Source of the DNA: Nonomuraea antri
Lineage (GTDB): Bacteria; Actinomycetota; Actinomycetes; Streptosporangiales; Streptosporangiaceae
NCBI RefSeq assembly: GCF_013283785.1
Contig: NZ_JABCPZ010000002.1
Location: forward strand, 1-64,000
DNA length: 64,000 bases
Direction of reading: 5' to 3'
Within the stretch, counting starts at the first letter, position 1, and every line of letters begins with the position of its first letter. The position numbers and the translations under genes are program-made. The notes below the pieces were generated by a model. That model worked only from the letters and a program-made list of their open reading frames with translations. It was not told the DNA's origin and ran no database searches. Shown one piece after another: positions 56,818 to 64,000 of this stretch.

Positions 56818-58851
56818 ATGGGAACTGACCAAGGCATCAGCGGCCTGGCGTTCGAGGTGCTCGACCCGGCGCCGGTCGGCGTCGGGGTGACCCGCGGGCC
56901 CGACCACGTGCTGATCTACGCCAACCCGGTGTACCGCACCACGTTCGGCGACCGGCCGGTCGGCTCGCCGCTGCGCGATGTCTTCAGCGACCTGCTCGAA
57001 CAGGACTACTTCGCGCTGTTCGACCAGGTGTACGCCACCGGCTCGCCCATCGTGCTGCGCGACGCCCCGGTCAGCCTGTCCTTCCCGGACGAGCAGGAGC
57101 AGCGCTTCTTCACCTTCAGCCTGTCCAGGATCGATCTGGGCGGTCACCCCTACGGCGTGCTCACCGTGGTCGTGGAGGTCACCGCGCAGGTCACCGCCGC
57201 CCAGCGGGTGCAGGCCATCGCCGACGAACGCCAGCGCATCCTGCGCCGCTTCCGCAGCCTGGTCAGGGTCGGCGCGCAGATCGTCTGGGTGACCGGGCCC
57301 ACCGGCCAGGTGGTCGAGCCGAGCCCCGGCTGGGAGCAGGTCACGGGCCGCTCGTGGGAGGAGTTCCGGCGCGGCGGCTGGGACGCGGTGCACCCCGACG
57401 ACCGCGCCCCGGCCAGGGAGTCGTGGCAGCGGGCCCTGGCCGAGGTGCCCGAACTGTGGGAGTACGTCTACCGGCTGAGCACGCACGACGCCGGCTTCCG
57501 GCACTTCCTGGTGCGCGCGGTCCCCATCCACGCCAACGGCGCGGTCATCGAATGGGTGGGCACCTGCACCGACATCGAGCAGCAGTGGGAGGAACAGTTC
57601 CGCAGGCGGCTGCTCGACCGGGCCGCGGCGGCCACCGCCGACCTGTCGAACCTGTCGGAGATGCTGGCCGCGCTGGCCGAGGTGCTGGTGTCGGAGGTGG
57701 CCGACGGCTGCGGCGTCTACCTGCTGACCGACTTCGCCGACGGCGACCCGGAGACCTCGCCCTTCCTGGTCCAGCGCGTCGCCACGGCGGCCAGGGCGGG
57801 GATGCCGCGGCTGCCGCCGTTCAGCGCCGAACACCTCACGCCCACCAGCGGGTTCGTCCGCGCGGTCCGGCGGCGCCGGCCGGTGCGCGAGGCGTTCCCG
57901 CCGGGGTCGCCGCCGCCCGACCTGCTCACGCCCGGGGCGCAGTCGTGGCTGGTCGAGAGCGGCGCCAACAGCGTGGTCATCTTCCCCGTCGAGGTGGACG
58001 GCACGGTCGCCGCCGTCGTCACCGCGGCGGTGTGCGGCAGCAGGCCGCCGCTGACCGATGACCACATCGTCCTGCTCGGTGAGATCTTCGACCACGCCCA
58101 CGACGCGCTGAGCAGCGCGATCAGGTTCCAGCGCACCCAGCGCGTCGCGCTCGCGCTGCAGCACAGCCTGCTCGTGGAGCCGCCGCGCCTGCCCGACCTG
58201 GAGATCACCGCCCGCTACCGGCCCAGCCCGGCCGCGGCCGACGTCGGCGGCGACTGGTACGACTCGTTCCTGCTGCCCGACGGCGCCACCGCGCTGGCCA
58301 TCGGCGACGTGGCCGGGCACGACCTGCTCGCCGCCGTGGCCATGAGCCAGCTGCGCAACATGCTGCGCGCGCTCGCCGTGGACCGGCTCGGCCCGCCGGG
58401 AGAGGTGCTCGGCCGGCTCAACCTGGCCATCGACGCCCTGTACGAGGAGGCCACCGCGACCTGCGTGCTGGCCAGGGTGGAGACCGTGTCGGGGATCCAC
58501 CGGCTGAGCTACTCGGTGGCCGGTCACCTGCCGCCGCTGCTGATCTCCGCCGAGGGCGAGGGACGCTTCCTGGAGGAGGCCAACAACCCGCTGCTCGGCC
58601 TGCTCGCCGACGGCCCCTACCTGTCGGCCGTCGAGCCGCTGCCGCCGCGGTGCACGCTGCTGCTGTACACCGACGGTCTCGTCGAGCACCCCGACGAGGA
58701 CCTCGACCAGGGGCTGGCCCGGCTGCGCAGGCACGCGGAGTCGCTGGCGCGCCGGCCGGTGGACGCCTTCTGCGACGAACTGCTCGTCAGCCTGCCGATG
58801 ACCGGCAAGGACGACGTCGCGATCATCGCCGTGCGCCTGCCGGAAAGCTGA
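56818..58851 (+). CDS. PAS/GAF-SpoIIE PP2C-type phosphatase
   Basis: Cytosolic 677-residue sensor phosphatase. Order of domains: PAS at about 5-120 (LIYANPVYRTTFGDRPVGSP), second PAS with PAC at about 140-265 (VVEPSPGWEQVTGRSWEEF), GAF-like region at 280-440, and a SpoIIE-type PP2C domain to the end, with ADVGGDWYD, IGDVAGHDLLAA, LYTDGLVEH and GKDDVAIIAVR metal-binding motifs. Such proteins dephosphorylate anti-sigma antagonists in partner-switching systems. ATG 56818 (GGGGAA 7 nt upstream) is preferred to 56794. No anti-sigma partner is next to it. Confidence 0.9.
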   Translation: MGTDQGISGLAFEVLDPAPVGVGVTRGPDHVLIYANPVYRTTFGDRPVGSPLRDVFSDLLEQDYFALFDQVYATGSPIVLRDAPVSLSFPDEQEQRFFTFSLSRIDLGGHPYGVLTVVVEVTAQVTAAQRVQAIADERQRILRRFRSLVRVGAQIVWVTGPTGQVVEPSPGWEQVTGRSWEEFRRGGWDAVHPDDRAPARESWQRALAEVPELWEYVYRLSTHDAGFRHFLVRAVPIHANGAVIEWVGTCTDIEQQWEEQFRRRLLDRAAAATADLSNLSEMLAALAEVLVSEVADGCGVYLLTDFADGDPETSPFLVQRVATAARAGMPRLPPFSAEHLTPTSGFVRAVRRRRPVREAFPPGSPPPDLLTPGAQSWLVESGANSVVIFPVEVDGTVAAVVTAAVCGSRPPLTDDHIVLLGEIFDHAHDALSSAIRFQRTQRVALALQHSLLVEPPRLPDLEITARYRPSPAAADVGGDWYDSFLLPDGATALAIGDVAGHDLLAAVAMSQLRNMLRALAVDRLGPPGEVLGRLNLAIDALYEEATATCVLARVETVSGIHRLSYSVAGHLPPLLISAEGEGRFLEEANNPLLGLLADGPYLSAVEPLPPRCTLLLYTDGLVEHPDEDLDQGLARLRRHAESLARRPVDAFCDELLVSLPMTGKDDVAIIAVRLPES

Positions 58852-58936
58852 CTTCGCAAGATTTTTCCGGGGAATGTCGTATGGCGGGCCGCGCCGATCG
58901 TCTGCCTGGTAAAAGCCTTCCACACCGGGAGTGGTC

Positions 58937-59341
58937 ATGAACCCGACACTGAACACCATCGACATCGTCGTGTCCGACATGGAGGCGTCCATCGCCTTCT
59001 ACGCCAGGCTCGGCCTGCACTTCAAGCTCGACCCGCACACCCCCGACCACGCGAGCTGCGACCTGCCGAACGGGCTGCACCTGATGCTCGACACCGAGAG
59101 CTTCCGCACCCCGTTCCTGGGGGAGTGGACCCCTCCCGTCGGCGGGCCGCGTACGCTGCTGTGCTTCGAGTTCGACAGCCCGGCCGGCGTCGACGCCGGG
59201 TACGCCGAGCTGGTCGAGGCCGGGTACCGGGGGCTCGTCGCGCCGTTCGACGCCTTCTGGGGCATGCGGTACGCCACCGTGCTCGACCCGGACGGCAACG
59301 GCGTCGATCTCTACGCGTCCCTGCCGGGGCAGGAGGGCTGA
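58937..59341 (+). CDS. single-VOC-domain protein
   Basis: A 134-residue glyoxalase/bleomycin-resistance-type protein: LNTIDIVVSDMEASIAFYARLGL at the start and GMRYATVLDPDGNGVDLYA at the end. ATG 58937 has GGGAG 6 nt upstream. It is 4 nt before the DGPF gene and may be part of the sigma module. Confidence 0.87.
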   Translation: MNPTLNTIDIVVSDMEASIAFYARLGLHFKLDPHTPDHASCDLPNGLHLMLDTESFRTPFLGEWTPPVGGPRTLLCFEFDSPAGVDAGYAELVEAGYRGLVAPFDAFWGMRYATVLDPDGNGVDLYASLPGQEG

Positions 59342-59345
59342 ACCG

Positions 59346-59687
59346 ATGAAGTACGTGCTGATGTTCATCGAGACCGAGCAGTTCGCCGCGGAGCTGGCGG
59401 CCATGGGCGAGCTGGAGCGCGAGGCGGCCTACGAGGCGGTGGGCCGCTGGTTCGCCGAGCACTCCGACAAGATCACCCACCACGCGCACCTGGCGCCCCC
59501 GCACACGGCCACCACCATGCGGCTGCGGGCCGGGCAGGAGCCCGTGGTCACCGACGGGCCGTTCGTCGAGGGCAAGGAGGTGGTCAGCGGGTTCGCCGAG
59601 ATCGAGGTGGCTGACCTGGACGAGGCGCTGAAGCTGGCCGGGTCCTGGCCGGCCTGCCCCACCGTGGAGATCCGTCCCGCCACCTGA
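59346..59687 (+). CDS. YCII-related DGPF-domain protein
   Basis: A 113-residue YCII-fold protein with the diagnostic VVTDGPFVEGKEVVSGFAEIE motif. DGPF genes are the conserved neighbours of ECF42 sigma factors, as here. Role unknown; a small-molecule-binding or stress function linked to the sigma factor is expected. Confidence 0.9.
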   Translation: MKYVLMFIETEQFAAELAAMGELEREAAYEAVGRWFAEHSDKITHHAHLAPPHTATTMRLRAGQEPVVTDGPFVEGKEVVSGFAEIEVADLDEALKLAGSWPACPTVEIRPAT

Positions 59688-59703
59688 CGCGGGGGAAGCC
59701 GAG

Positions 59704-60921
59704 ATGCGAGAGCGGGTGACCATGTCCGACGGCGGCGAGGTGACCCGCGACGCGCTGGCCAGGGCGGTGCGCGAGCACGCGGGCCGCCTGGCCGCGTCCC
59801 TGGTCTCCCTGCTCGGCGACTTCTCCGCGGCCGAGGACCTGGTCCAGGACGCCGTGGAGACCGCGCTGCGCCGCTGGCCCGTCGAGGGCATCCCGGAGCG
59901 CCCTGACGCGTGGCTGTTCACCGTGGCCAGGCGGCGCGGCCTGGACGTCCTGCGCCGCGAATCCACCTACCGGGCCAAACTCGCCCAGCTCACCTGGCCG
60001 GTGCCGCCGAAGCGGGACGACCGGCTGCGGCTGATCTTCACCTGCTGCCATCCCGCCCTGTCGCGGGCCGCGCAGATCGCGTTGACACTGCGCGTGGTGT
60101 GCGGCCTGACCACCGCCCAGATCGCGGCCGCCTTCGTGGTGCCCGAGCCCACCGTCGCGCAGCGGATCACCCGGGCCAAACGCAAGATCGCCGAGGCCGG
60201 CATCCCCTACCGGCTGCCGGAGAACCCGCGCGAACGGCTCGGTGAGGTGCTGGCGGTGGTCTACCTGCTGTTCAACGAGGGCTACCTGTCGAGCACGCCG
60301 GACCGGGCGCAGGCCGGTGACCTGGTCGACGACGCGGAATGGCTGGCCGCGCTGCTGACCGGGCTGATGCCGGACGAGCCCGAGGCCGCCGGGCTGCTGG
60401 CGCTGATCCGGCTGCACCGGGCCCGCGGCGCGGCCAGGTTCGACGGCGACAGACTCGTGCCGCTGGCCGAGCAGGACCGGTCGCGGTGGGACCACCGGGC
60501 CATCGGCGACGCCACGTCGCTGCTCACCCGGGCCGCGCGCAAGCACCGCCGGCCCGGGCCCTACCAGGTGCAGGCCGCCATCGTGGCCTGCCACGCCGAG
60601 GCGCCGGCCTGGGCCGAGACGGACTGGGCGCAGATCCTGGTGCTGTACGACATGCTGCTGCACCTGGCGCCCTCACCGGTGACCCGCCTGCACCGCGCCG
60701 TCGCGCTGTGGCACACCCGCGGCGCCGGCCCCGCCCTGGACGAGCTGAAGGACCTCGACGACCCGCTGGCCCGCTACCCGCTCTACCACGCCACCAGGGC
60801 CGAGCTGCTGCGCGACCTGGGCCGCGGGCGGGAGGCCGGGCAGGCCGACGCGCGCGCGCTCGAACTGACCGTCAACCCGGCCCAGCAGGCCCTGCTGGAG
60901 GAACGGCTCACCTGGCGCTGA
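59704..60921 (+). CDS. ECF42-type RNA polymerase sigma factor
   Basis: A 405-residue ECF sigma factor with a long C-terminal extension. Region 2 is GDFSAAEDLVQDAVETALRRWP with AWLFTVARRRGLDVLRRES; region 4 is RVVCGLTTAQIAAAFVVPEPTVAQRITRAKRKI. Residues about 185-405 form the SnoaL-free helical/TPR-like extension (DUF6596 type: EVLAVVYLLFNEGY, RLHRAVALWHTRGAGPALDEL) that in ECF42 factors regulates activity in place of an anti-sigma factor. ATG 59704 follows GGGGAAG. Neighbours DGPF and VOC genes are presumed targets. Confidence 0.92.
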   Translation: MRERVTMSDGGEVTRDALARAVREHAGRLAASLVSLLGDFSAAEDLVQDAVETALRRWPVEGIPERPDAWLFTVARRRGLDVLRRESTYRAKLAQLTWPVPPKRDDRLRLIFTCCHPALSRAAQIALTLRVVCGLTTAQIAAAFVVPEPTVAQRITRAKRKIAEAGIPYRLPENPRERLGEVLAVVYLLFNEGYLSSTPDRAQAGDLVDDAEWLAALLTGLMPDEPEAAGLLALIRLHRARGAARFDGDRLVPLAEQDRSRWDHRAIGDATSLLTRAARKHRRPGPYQVQAAIVACHAEAPAWAETDWAQILVLYDMLLHLAPSPVTRLHRAVALWHTRGAGPALDELKDLDDPLARYPLYHATRAELLRDLGRGREAGQADARALELTVNPAQQALLEERLTWR

Positions 60922-60986
60922 CGCGCGTCATCGGCGTGCATGACCGGAGTGCATGACCGCGCGAGTCACCGGCGCGCCGGCAGTGG

Positions 60987-61265
60987 TCACTCGCCGCTGA
61001 GGTGCCACGGCGCGTACGGCCGGCTCTGCCGCGCCTCGCCCTCCACCCGCACCGCGTACGTGGGCCGCTCGGCGGCGGGCGCGGGCCCGAGGTAGGTGTG
61101 CCCGGTCAGGTGGCACCAGGCGGGCAGGTCGATCGGCGCGGCCGGATCGGTGGCGATGAGATGCACGACCGTGCCGGGAGTCAGGTCCGCGACCAGCGCG
61201 CGCAGCTCGATCAGGAGTTGCACGCAGCGGCGGTCGCCGCCGTCCAGGACGACCGGATCGTTCAT
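60987..61265 (-). CDS. TusA/SirA-like sulfurtransferase fold protein
   Basis: A 92-residue protein with a TusA-like alpha-beta sandwich: VVLDGGDRRCVQLLIELRALVADLTPGTVVHLIATD. The cysteine is at the TusA active-site position, but the CPxP prolines are missing (CVQL). A second cysteine is in LPAWCHLTGHTYLG. ATG 61265 has GGAG 10 nt upstream; the longer open frame is not supported. Sulfur transfer is possible but unproven. Confidence 0.6.
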   Translation of the reverse strand: MNDPVVLDGGDRRCVQLLIELRALVADLTPGTVVHLIATDPAAPIDLPAWCHLTGHTYLGPAPAAERPTYAVRVEGEARQSRPYAPWHLSGE

Positions 61266-61464
61266 GGGCACCATTCTCCAGGCCGATGGGACCGCCCGCG
61301 ACATCGCCCCGGATCGATGCCGGCGACCGCCTGGTCCGCGGCGGCCCCGGTTCACGACTCCAACCTACCGGTCCCAGGTCGCCCCGCGAGTGACCTTCGG
61401 CATCGAATCGGAGACCGACTCCGAACTTCCGCCCCTCGGTTGACTTCAGGTCGACATGAAGGCG

Positions 61465-61470
61465 CATCCT
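61465..61470 (+). promoter_or_regulatory. candidate -10 of the methyltransferase gene
   Basis: CATCCT ends 7 nt before ATG 61478, with TTGACT at 61440-61445 as a -35 (19-nt spacer, a little long). No ribosome binding site precedes the ATG, so a leaderless transcript is likely. Confidence 0.4.
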
Positions 61471-61477
61471 GGCCGGC

Positions 61478-62242
61478 ATGACCGATCTCACGCATCCGAA
61501 CGAGTCCATCGCCGCCATGATCGCCATGCTGGACGCCACCGAGGTCGTCCCCGATGCGGTGCGCCTGCGGGCACGCTCCTACGAACTGCTGCGCCTGTCG
61601 CCCGGGGACGCGGTCGCCGACGTCGGCTGCGGCGCCGGCCGCGCGGTCGCCGAACTGGCCGCGCGCGGACTGCGCGCGACCGGCGTGGACGCCGACGAGC
61701 AGATCCTGGCCCTGGCCGCGCACCGCTGGCCGGCGGCCGGCTTCCGCGCGGGCGACGCGTGCGCGCTGCCGTTCGCCGACGGGGAGCTGGCCGGCTACCG
61801 GGCCGACAAGGTGTACCACGAGGTCGCCGACCCGGCGCGGGCCGTGGCCGAGGCGCACCGGGTGCTCGCCCCGGGCGGCCGGGCCGTGCTCACCGGCCAG
61901 GACTGGGACGTGATCGTCATCGACTCCACAGACCCGGCGCTGACCAGGACCGTCGTGCACGCCCGCGCCGACCTCATCCGCACCCCCCGCGCCGCGCGCG
62001 GCTACCGCAACCTGCTGCTCGACGCGGGCTTCAGAGACGTCGAGTGCGAGGTGACGACCGCGGTGTTCACCGACGGCGTGATGCTGCCCCTGCTGTCGAA
62101 CCTGGCCGAGAACGCCCGCGCGGCCGGCGCGATCACCGCGGCCCAGGCCGAGAACTGGATCGACGACCAGCGGCGCAGGGCGGCCGACGGCCGGCTGTTC
62201 CTGGCGCTGCCGATCTTCACCGCGGCCGGCCGGAAGCCCTGA
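61478..62242 (+). CDS. class I SAM-dependent methyltransferase
   Basis: A 254-residue methyltransferase of the UbiE/MenG-like small-molecule type. Motif I is VADVGCGAGRAVAELA, with DADEQILAL (motif II) and VLAPGGRAVLTGQDWD (motif III). The C-terminal half, with YRNLLLDAGFRDVECEV, resembles ubiquinone/arsenite-type enzymes. Substrate unknown. The 3' end overlaps the convergent GH15 gene by 26 bp. Confidence 0.87.
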   Translation: MTDLTHPNESIAAMIAMLDATEVVPDAVRLRARSYELLRLSPGDAVADVGCGAGRAVAELAARGLRATGVDADEQILALAAHRWPAAGFRAGDACALPFADGELAGYRADKVYHEVADPARAVAEAHRVLAPGGRAVLTGQDWDVIVIDSTDPALTRTVVHARADLIRTPRAARGYRNLLLDAGFRDVECEVTTAVFTDGVMLPLLSNLAENARAAGAITAAQAENWIDDQRRRAADGRLFLALPIFTAAGRKP

Positions 62243-64000
62243 CCCGCGCGGCCGCCGCGCTCCACGGCTGGGAGAGCGCGCGGGCCGCGTGGATCAGCGG
62301 CACGTGGCTGAAGGCCTGCGGGAAGTTGCCCACCAGGCGGCCGTACCTGGGGTCGTACTCCTCAGCCAGCAGCCCCAGGTCGTTGCGCAGGCTCAGCAGC
62401 CGCTCGAACAGCTCCTCGGCCTCCTGCCTGCGCCCCTGCATCGCCATCACCTCCACCAGCCAGAAGCTGCACGCCAGGAACGCGCCCTCGCCGCCGGGCA
62501 GGCCGTCGACGTCGTTGTCGGCGGCCATCGGGTAACGCAGCACGAACCCGTCGGACATCAGCTCCTTCTCGATCGCCGCCACCGTGCCGACGATGCGCGG
62601 GTCGTCGGGCGGCAGGAAGCCGACGACCGGCATCATCAGCAGCGCCGCGTCGAGCTCGGACGAGCCGTAGGACTGGGTGAAGGTGTTGCGCGCCGGGTCG
62701 TAGCCCTTCTCGCAGATCTCGGCGTGCACCACGTCGCGCAGCGTGCGCCACTTGTCGACCGGGCCGGACCTGCCGAAGCTCTCGACGTACTTGACGCCCC
62801 GGTCGAGCGCCGCCCAGCACATCATCTTGGAGTGCACGAAGTGCCTGCGCGGGCCGCGGACCTCCCACAGGCCCTCGTCGGGCTCGTCCCAGTGGCTCTC
62901 CACGTAGTCGAGCAGCTTGCGCTGGATGGACCAGGCCCGCTCGTCGGCCGACAGTCCGCGGGCGCGGGCGACGTAGAGACAGTTCATCACCTCGCCGTAC
63001 ACGTCGAGCTGGAGCTGCTTGACGGCCTCGTTGCCGATCCTGACCGGGCGGGAGTCCTCGTAGCCGTCGAGCCAGTCGAGCAGCAGCTCGGGCAGGCGGC
63101 GTTCGCCGGCCACGCCGTACATGATCTGCAGGTCCTGGGGGCGGCCGGCGATGGCGCGCAGCAGCCAGGCGCGCCAGTCGGCCGCCTCGTCCAGGTAGCC
63201 TGCGCCGATCAGCGCGTCGAGCGTCATGGTGGCGTCGCGCAGCCAGCAGAAGCGGTAGTCCCAGTTGCGCACGCCGCCCAGGTCCTCGGGGATGGACGTG
63301 GTCGGTGCGGCCACGATGCCGCCGGTCGGCGCGTACGTCAGGGCCTTGAGCGTGATCAGCGAGCGGACCACCGCGTCCCGGTACGGCCCCTGGTAGGTGC
63401 AGCGCGACACCCACTCGGCCCACATGGCCTCGGTCTCGGCGAGCTGGTTCTCGCAGTGGATCTGCTTGGGCATCGGCTCGTGCGAGGGGTGCCAGGTGAA
63501 CACGAACGGCAGCCGGTCGCCCTCCTGCACGGTGAACGTGGCCCGGTGCGCGTAGTCGCCGCCCTTGAGCGGGACTGGGGAGTGCAGCCACACCGAGTCG
63601 GGGCCGCCGACGGCCTGCAGATGGCCGTCGGTGCGGCGGACCCAGGGCACGATCCTGCCGTAGTCGAAGCGCACCCGCAGCTGCGTGGAGACCTCGACCG
63701 TGCCGGAGACGCCCTCGACGATGCGCACCACGTCGGGGTTCCTGTCGCGCGGCGGCATGAAGTCGATCACCCGGACGGTGCCCGTGGGGGTGTCCCACTC
63801 GCTCTCCAGGATGAGTGTCTCCGGCCGGTACCTGCGACGGTCGGCCGGCCGCCGGCCGCTGGGGCCGAGCCACCAGTGGCCGTTGCGTTCGCTGCCGAGC
63901 AGCGCCGCGAAACACGCGGGGGAGTCGAACCTGGGCAGGCACAGCCAGTCGATGGATCCATCCCTGGCCACCAGCGCCGCCGACTGCATGTCTCCGATGA
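62217..64000 (-). CDS. glycoside hydrolase family 15 protein (5' end outside window)
   Basis: GH15 glucoamylase/trehalase-like enzyme; the frame stays open to the right edge, and codons before the ATG at 63989 read IGD, as in the usual family N-terminus (IGDMQSAALVARDGSIDW), so the start is outside. The N-terminal beta-sandwich is followed by an alpha/alpha barrel with EDLGGVRNWDYRFCWLRDA (acid region), GLWEVRGPRRHFVHSKMMCW and GLLAEEYDPRYGRLVGNFPQAFSH (base region). Actinobacterial members include trehalases; glucoamylase or dextran-type activity is also possible. No signal peptide is seen in the part present. Confidence 0.9.
   Translation of the reverse strand, partial: IGDMQSAALVARDGSIDWLCLPRFDSPACFAALLGSERNGHWWLGPSGRRPADRRRYRPETLILESEWDTPTGTVRVIDFMPPRDRNPDVVRIVEGVSGTVEVSTQLRVRFDYGRIVPWVRRTDGHLQAVGGPDSVWLHSPVPLKGGDYAHRATFTVQEGDRLPFVFTWHPSHEPMPKQIHCENQLAETEAMWAEWVSRCTYQGPYRDAVVRSLITLKALTYAPTGGIVAAPTTSIPEDLGGVRNWDYRFCWLRDATMTLDALIGAGYLDEAADWRAWLLRAIAGRPQDLQIMYGVAGERRLPELLLDWLDGYEDSRPVRIGNEAVKQLQLDVYGEVMNCLYVARARGLSADERAWSIQRKLLDYVESHWDEPDEGLWEVRGPRRHFVHSKMMCWAALDRGVKYVESFGRSGPVDKWRTLRDVVHAEICEKGYDPARNTFTQSYGSSELDAALLMMPVVGFLPPDDPRIVGTVAAIEKELMSDGFVLRYPMAADNDVDGLPGGEGAFLACSFWLVEVMAMQGRRQEAEELFERLLSLRNDLGLLAEEYDPRYGRLVGNFPQAFSHVPLIHAARALSQPWSAAAARVRASGRPR

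Noticed and set aside
56554..58992. A long minus-strand extension of the PA-domain M28 gene covering the SpoIIE phosphatase
   Set aside because: The extension is antisense to the phosphatase and lies upstream of a good start at 56553 with AGGAG and a signal peptide.

Overview
The window is chromosomal DNA of a high-GC actinomycete. Support comes from the very high GC content, frequent GTG and TTG starts, ATGA/GTGA gene overlaps, genes typical of actinobacteria (OpcA, the acVLRF1-type release factor, the SufR-SufBDCSU-SufT operon with a Rieske ferredoxin, ECF42-type sigma factor with a DGPF protein) and a ctaA/ctaB/pentose-phosphate/suf neighbourhood. Protein flavour suggests Streptosporangiaceae (Nonomuraea-like); that placement is inference. 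No rRNA, tRNA, phage, insertion sequence or CRISPR array was seen, and no stretch over 300 bases lacks a gene.

1-14.5 kb: a left-truncated adenosine deaminase, then a leftward carbon operon tkt-tal-pgi-zwf-opcA-pgl (oxidative and non-oxidative pentose phosphate pathway). Divergent from it are ctaB (heme O synthase), a CDF metal exporter and a PrsW-type membrane protease; a DUF218 protein and ctaA (heme A synthase) run leftward. 14.6-22.1 kb: a tightly overlapped rightward operon for hydroxyproline catabolism: a three-subunit D-hydroxyproline dehydrogenase, a DHDPS-family deaminase, two proline racemase/epimerase paralogues, an ornithine cyclodeaminase-family reductase and a GntR/FCD regulator. 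Its dehydrogenase alpha gene carries three separate in-frame tandem repeats. 22.4-28.6 kb: EamA and MFS transporters, an ABC-2 exporter pair, a double-VOC protein and a Bcr/CflA-type MFS pump.

28.6-35.2 kb: the sufR-B-D-(Rieske)-C-S-U-T iron-sulfur assembly operon, preceded by a strong match to a DtxR/IdeR iron box. 35.4-38.8 kb: a DEAD-box RNA helicase with a repeat-rich basic tail, then hisE and hisG. 38.9-42.3 kb: an ABC exporter co-transcribed with its two-component system. 42.4-45.6 kb: a lipoprotein-like PLP enzyme, a degenerate EAL/CBS protein and an acVLRF1-type peptidyl-tRNA hydrolase. 45.6-47.6 kb: an ABC-F protein behind a candidate leader-peptide attenuator (five-codon ORF plus 10-bp inverted repeat), then a small HTH protein. 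47.7-53.3 kb: an enoyl-CoA hydratase whose candidate promoter lies inside a 48-bp palindrome, a full-size ABC exporter, a sulfotransferase, an LD-carboxypeptidase and an unrecognised protein. 53.5-64 kb: two convergent secreted M28 peptidases, a PAS/GAF/SpoIIE phosphatase, a VOC-DGPF-ECF42 sigma module, a TusA-like protein, a methyltransferase and a GH15 enzyme cut by the right edge.

Most of the window is core metabolism. The points most worth a second look are the leader-peptide architecture before the ABC-F gene, the iron box at suf, the triple minisatellite gene in the hydroxyproline operon, and the palindrome around a candidate -10 at 47.7 kb.
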